DNA from: an uncultured Eubacteriales bacterium
GTDB taxonomy: Bacteria > Bacillota > Clostridia > Oscillospirales > CAG-272
DNA: 13,891 bases
Assembly: GCA_934401725.1 (NCBI GenBank)
Contig: CAKRSS010000051.1
Span: 1-13,891 of the forward strand
Reading direction: 5' to 3'
Shown one piece after another: positions 12,829 to 13,891 of the stretch (positions are counted from its first letter, which is position 1; each line of letters opens with the position of its first letter). Under the pieces are notes generated by a model. The model saw nothing but the letters and a program-made list of their open reading frames with translations. It was not told where the DNA came from and did no database searches. Both the position numbers and the translations under genes were made by a program.

Positions 12829-12951
12829 TGAATCGCCCCCAAAAGTTTAGACAAAAATTAAATATTAAATTGCATGCGAATGAGTCCGGTAATGAACCGG
12901 GCTCATTCCTTTTAGTTTGAGAGAAATTCTCTCGTTGTTGTACTCAAGTCC
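12829..12951 (-). mobile_element. Remnant of an IS3-family insertion sequence (3' end of orfB and terminal repeat)
   Basis: The minus-strand frame that stops at 12865-12867 ends with about 26 residues typical of the OrfB (DDE transposase) C-terminus of IS3/IS150-type elements: YNNERISLKLKGMSPVHYR, then THSHAI. Upstream in the frame this identity stops abruptly at about 12945-12951, where the neighbouring gene's 3' end begins. Beyond the stop lies a terminal-repeat-like end, TGAATCGCCCCCAAAA through TTTAGACA (12829-12853), of the TG...CA type seen in clostridial IS3 elements. The catalytic DDE core, orfA and the left end are absent from the window, so the element is dead. Confidence 0.8.
12879..12912 (+). 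terminator. Hairpin within the IS remnant, possible terminator for the small membrane gene
   Basis: AATGAGTCCGGT (12879-12890) pairs with ACCGGGCTCATT (12896-12907), 12 bp with one G-U pair and loop AATGA, followed by CCTTTTAGTTT. It lies 86 bases after the small gene's stop and overlaps the old transposase codons. It may serve as a terminator by accident or be a relic of the IS. Confidence 0.45.
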
Positions 12952-13483
12952 GAGAGTAATACACCGTTGCGGAGCTGCTTTCCGATGAAAAGCTGCCCGA
13001 GACCGACGACTTAGACGGTGTATATCCGCTGATCGTCGGAGAGTAGATGGTGTAGCTTGAACCGCGCTTTCCGTAAGCCGTTTTGTCTGCCGTTGCGGTT
13101 CTGCGCGATGCGCCGTACACATAATGGACGACCATTTTGCAGGCTTTTTCGTAATATACGGTGTAGCTTCCCGTACCGTGACGGACATAGTTGGATGCGG
13201 GAAAGTTCCAAGAGATCATGGAACCCGTGACGACCGCATCACTGTCGTTTTTCAGAACATAGCCGTCAAAAGAAGGCGAGGTGATCCGCAACGCATTTCT
13301 TGTTTCAGCCGCAGCGTCAACCGTTCCGCTTTTCGTATCCAACACTTTGCCGTCTGAGGTTTTGTAGGTTATCGTGTAGTTCATCGGGTAGCTGTACGCT
13401 GCCGAAACCGGGACGGAAATAACCCCGACAAGCGTCATGATCACCAAGAGAAGTGACAGAACCTTAATAGACACTTTCTTCAT
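12944..13483 (-). CDS. Secreted protein with two beta-rich (MucBP-like) repeats
   Basis: 179 residues. A clear signal peptide, MKKVSIKVLSLLLVIMTLVG onwards, has a likely cleavage after SVPVSA (about residue 28). The mature part has two repeats of about 65-80 residues, each ending in a TVYY strand: YTITYKTSDGKVL to SYTVYYEK (about 36-112) and MVVHYVYGASR to SATVYYSR (about 117-178). These resemble MucBP or Flg_new-type beta repeats of surface proteins; this is a resemblance by eye. There is no LPXTG or membrane anchor. The stop codon sits only a few bases from the IS3 remnant, so the natural C-terminus may have been lost. The ribosome binding site is AAAGGAG at 13491-13497. The ATG overlaps the upstream frame's stop (ATGA), suggesting translational coupling. 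Confidence 0.8.
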   Translation of the reverse strand: MKKVSIKVLSLLLVIMTLVGVISVPVSAAYSYPMNYTITYKTSDGKVLDTKSGTVDAAAETRNALRITSPSFDGYVLKNDSDAVVTGSMISWNFPASNYVRHGTGSYTVYYEKACKMVVHYVYGASRRTATADKTAYGKRGSSYTIYSPTISGYTPSKSSVSGSFSSESSSATVYYSRT

Positions 13484-13891
13484 TCGCCTTCTCCTTTCAC
13501 ACCGGGGATAATGGCGACATCACCGTCAATGCCGGGCTTATCATCCCGACTGCCATCGACGGGCAGTTCCACATCAATACTCACATCTCCCGGCTTTGGG
13601 GCAGGATCCGTTCCCTTTCCGTCATCGGTAATGGGCGGAATCTCCGGTGTTGTCTGATCCGGAGGTGTTGTATCTGTTGTGTCCGTTGTCTGCTCCGGGG
13701 GCTTTACATCCGGATTGTTTCGGTTGCTGTTTCGGATAATCCCCATCACGATGACGCAACCGATCGGTTCCGAAGCCCTGCAAGGTAATCTCATGCGTCA
13801 GGGTACAGGTGATGATCTCTCCGAGCTGCACCTGCTTCTTTGTCGCATTGTAATAGGTCGTGTTCCAAGTGACCGTTGGCGTGATGCCCGT
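13480..13891 (-). pseudogene. Extracellular-type protein gene, truncated by window edge and probably frameshifted
   Basis: Two minus-strand frames share this stretch. From the window edge, frame one reads TPTVTWNTTYYNATKKQVQL, then GEIITCTLTHEITLQGFGT, plausible protein resembling TadE/DUF4320-type pseudopilin tails, before dissolving into unlikely sequence and stopping at 13622. Frame two, closed upstream by a stop at 13798-13800, gives a plausible Thr/Pro/Asp-rich tail: NNPDVKPPEQTTDTTDTT to PGVKGEGE, ending at 13480. A single-base change between about 13745 and 13790, for example one extra C in the CCCC run at 13741-13744, would join them. This is either a pseudogene, a sequencing error, or recoding. 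Its stop overlaps the secreted gene's ATG. If there is no frameshift, a 104-residue protein could start at 13794. Confidence 0.5.

Noticed and set aside
12952..13188. The longer minus-strand frame that ends in the IS3-like tail, as a real 107-residue protein
   Set aside because: Only the last ~26 residues resemble transposase; the rest is an out-of-frame reading of the secreted protein gene.

Overview
The window looks like chromosome of a spore-forming, low-to-moderate-GC Firmicute, most likely a gut-type member of the Clostridia (Oscillospiraceae-like). The reasons are strong AGGAGG-type ribosome binding sites, a CotF-type spore coat protein, a clostridial DUF6873 gene, an HrcA/CIRCE heat-shock operator and consensus sigma-A promoters. 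No species can be named from the sequence alone.

Left to right: the window opens inside upp (uracil phosphoribosyltransferase, minus strand, missing only its last few codons). upp diverges from mtaB, the tRNA t6A37 methylthiotransferase. Twelve bases behind mtaB comes a 602-residue protein that I read as a degenerate, glutaminase-less relative of clostridial FGAM synthase (PurL). Next are a monocistronic rpmB (ribosomal protein L28) with its own promoter and terminator, and a DUF6873 gene. The DUF6873 gene converges on clpB (minus strand) across a strong hairpin terminator. clpB is preceded by a perfect CIRCE element and two further palindromes.

Upstream of clpB, an AraC-family regulator (minus) and an FAD-dependent oxidoreductase with a C-terminal discoidin-like domain (plus) diverge from an unusually compact promoter region. 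The two -10 boxes form one palindrome there, so AraC control of the oxidoreductase is likely. A CotF-like coat gene, a TSUP (TauE/SafE) transporter and a 76-residue two-helix membrane protein follow, all on the plus strand; the last two have clear promoters of their own.

The right edge, from about 12.83 kb, is different. There is a remnant of an IS3-family insertion sequence: a putative terminal repeat and the last ~26 codons of OrfB. It directly abuts the 3' end of a secreted beta-repeat protein (minus). That gene is coupled by an ATGA overlap to an upstream Thr/Pro-rich reading frame that appears frameshifted and runs off the window. This edge looks like the end of an acquired or decaying region.

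The observations most worth a second look are the degenerate PurL-like protein, the IS3 scar at the 3' end of the secreted gene, a short dispersed intergenic repeat (two close copies, one possible third), and the interlocked AraC/oxidoreductase promoters. I found no CRISPR array, rRNA or tRNA.
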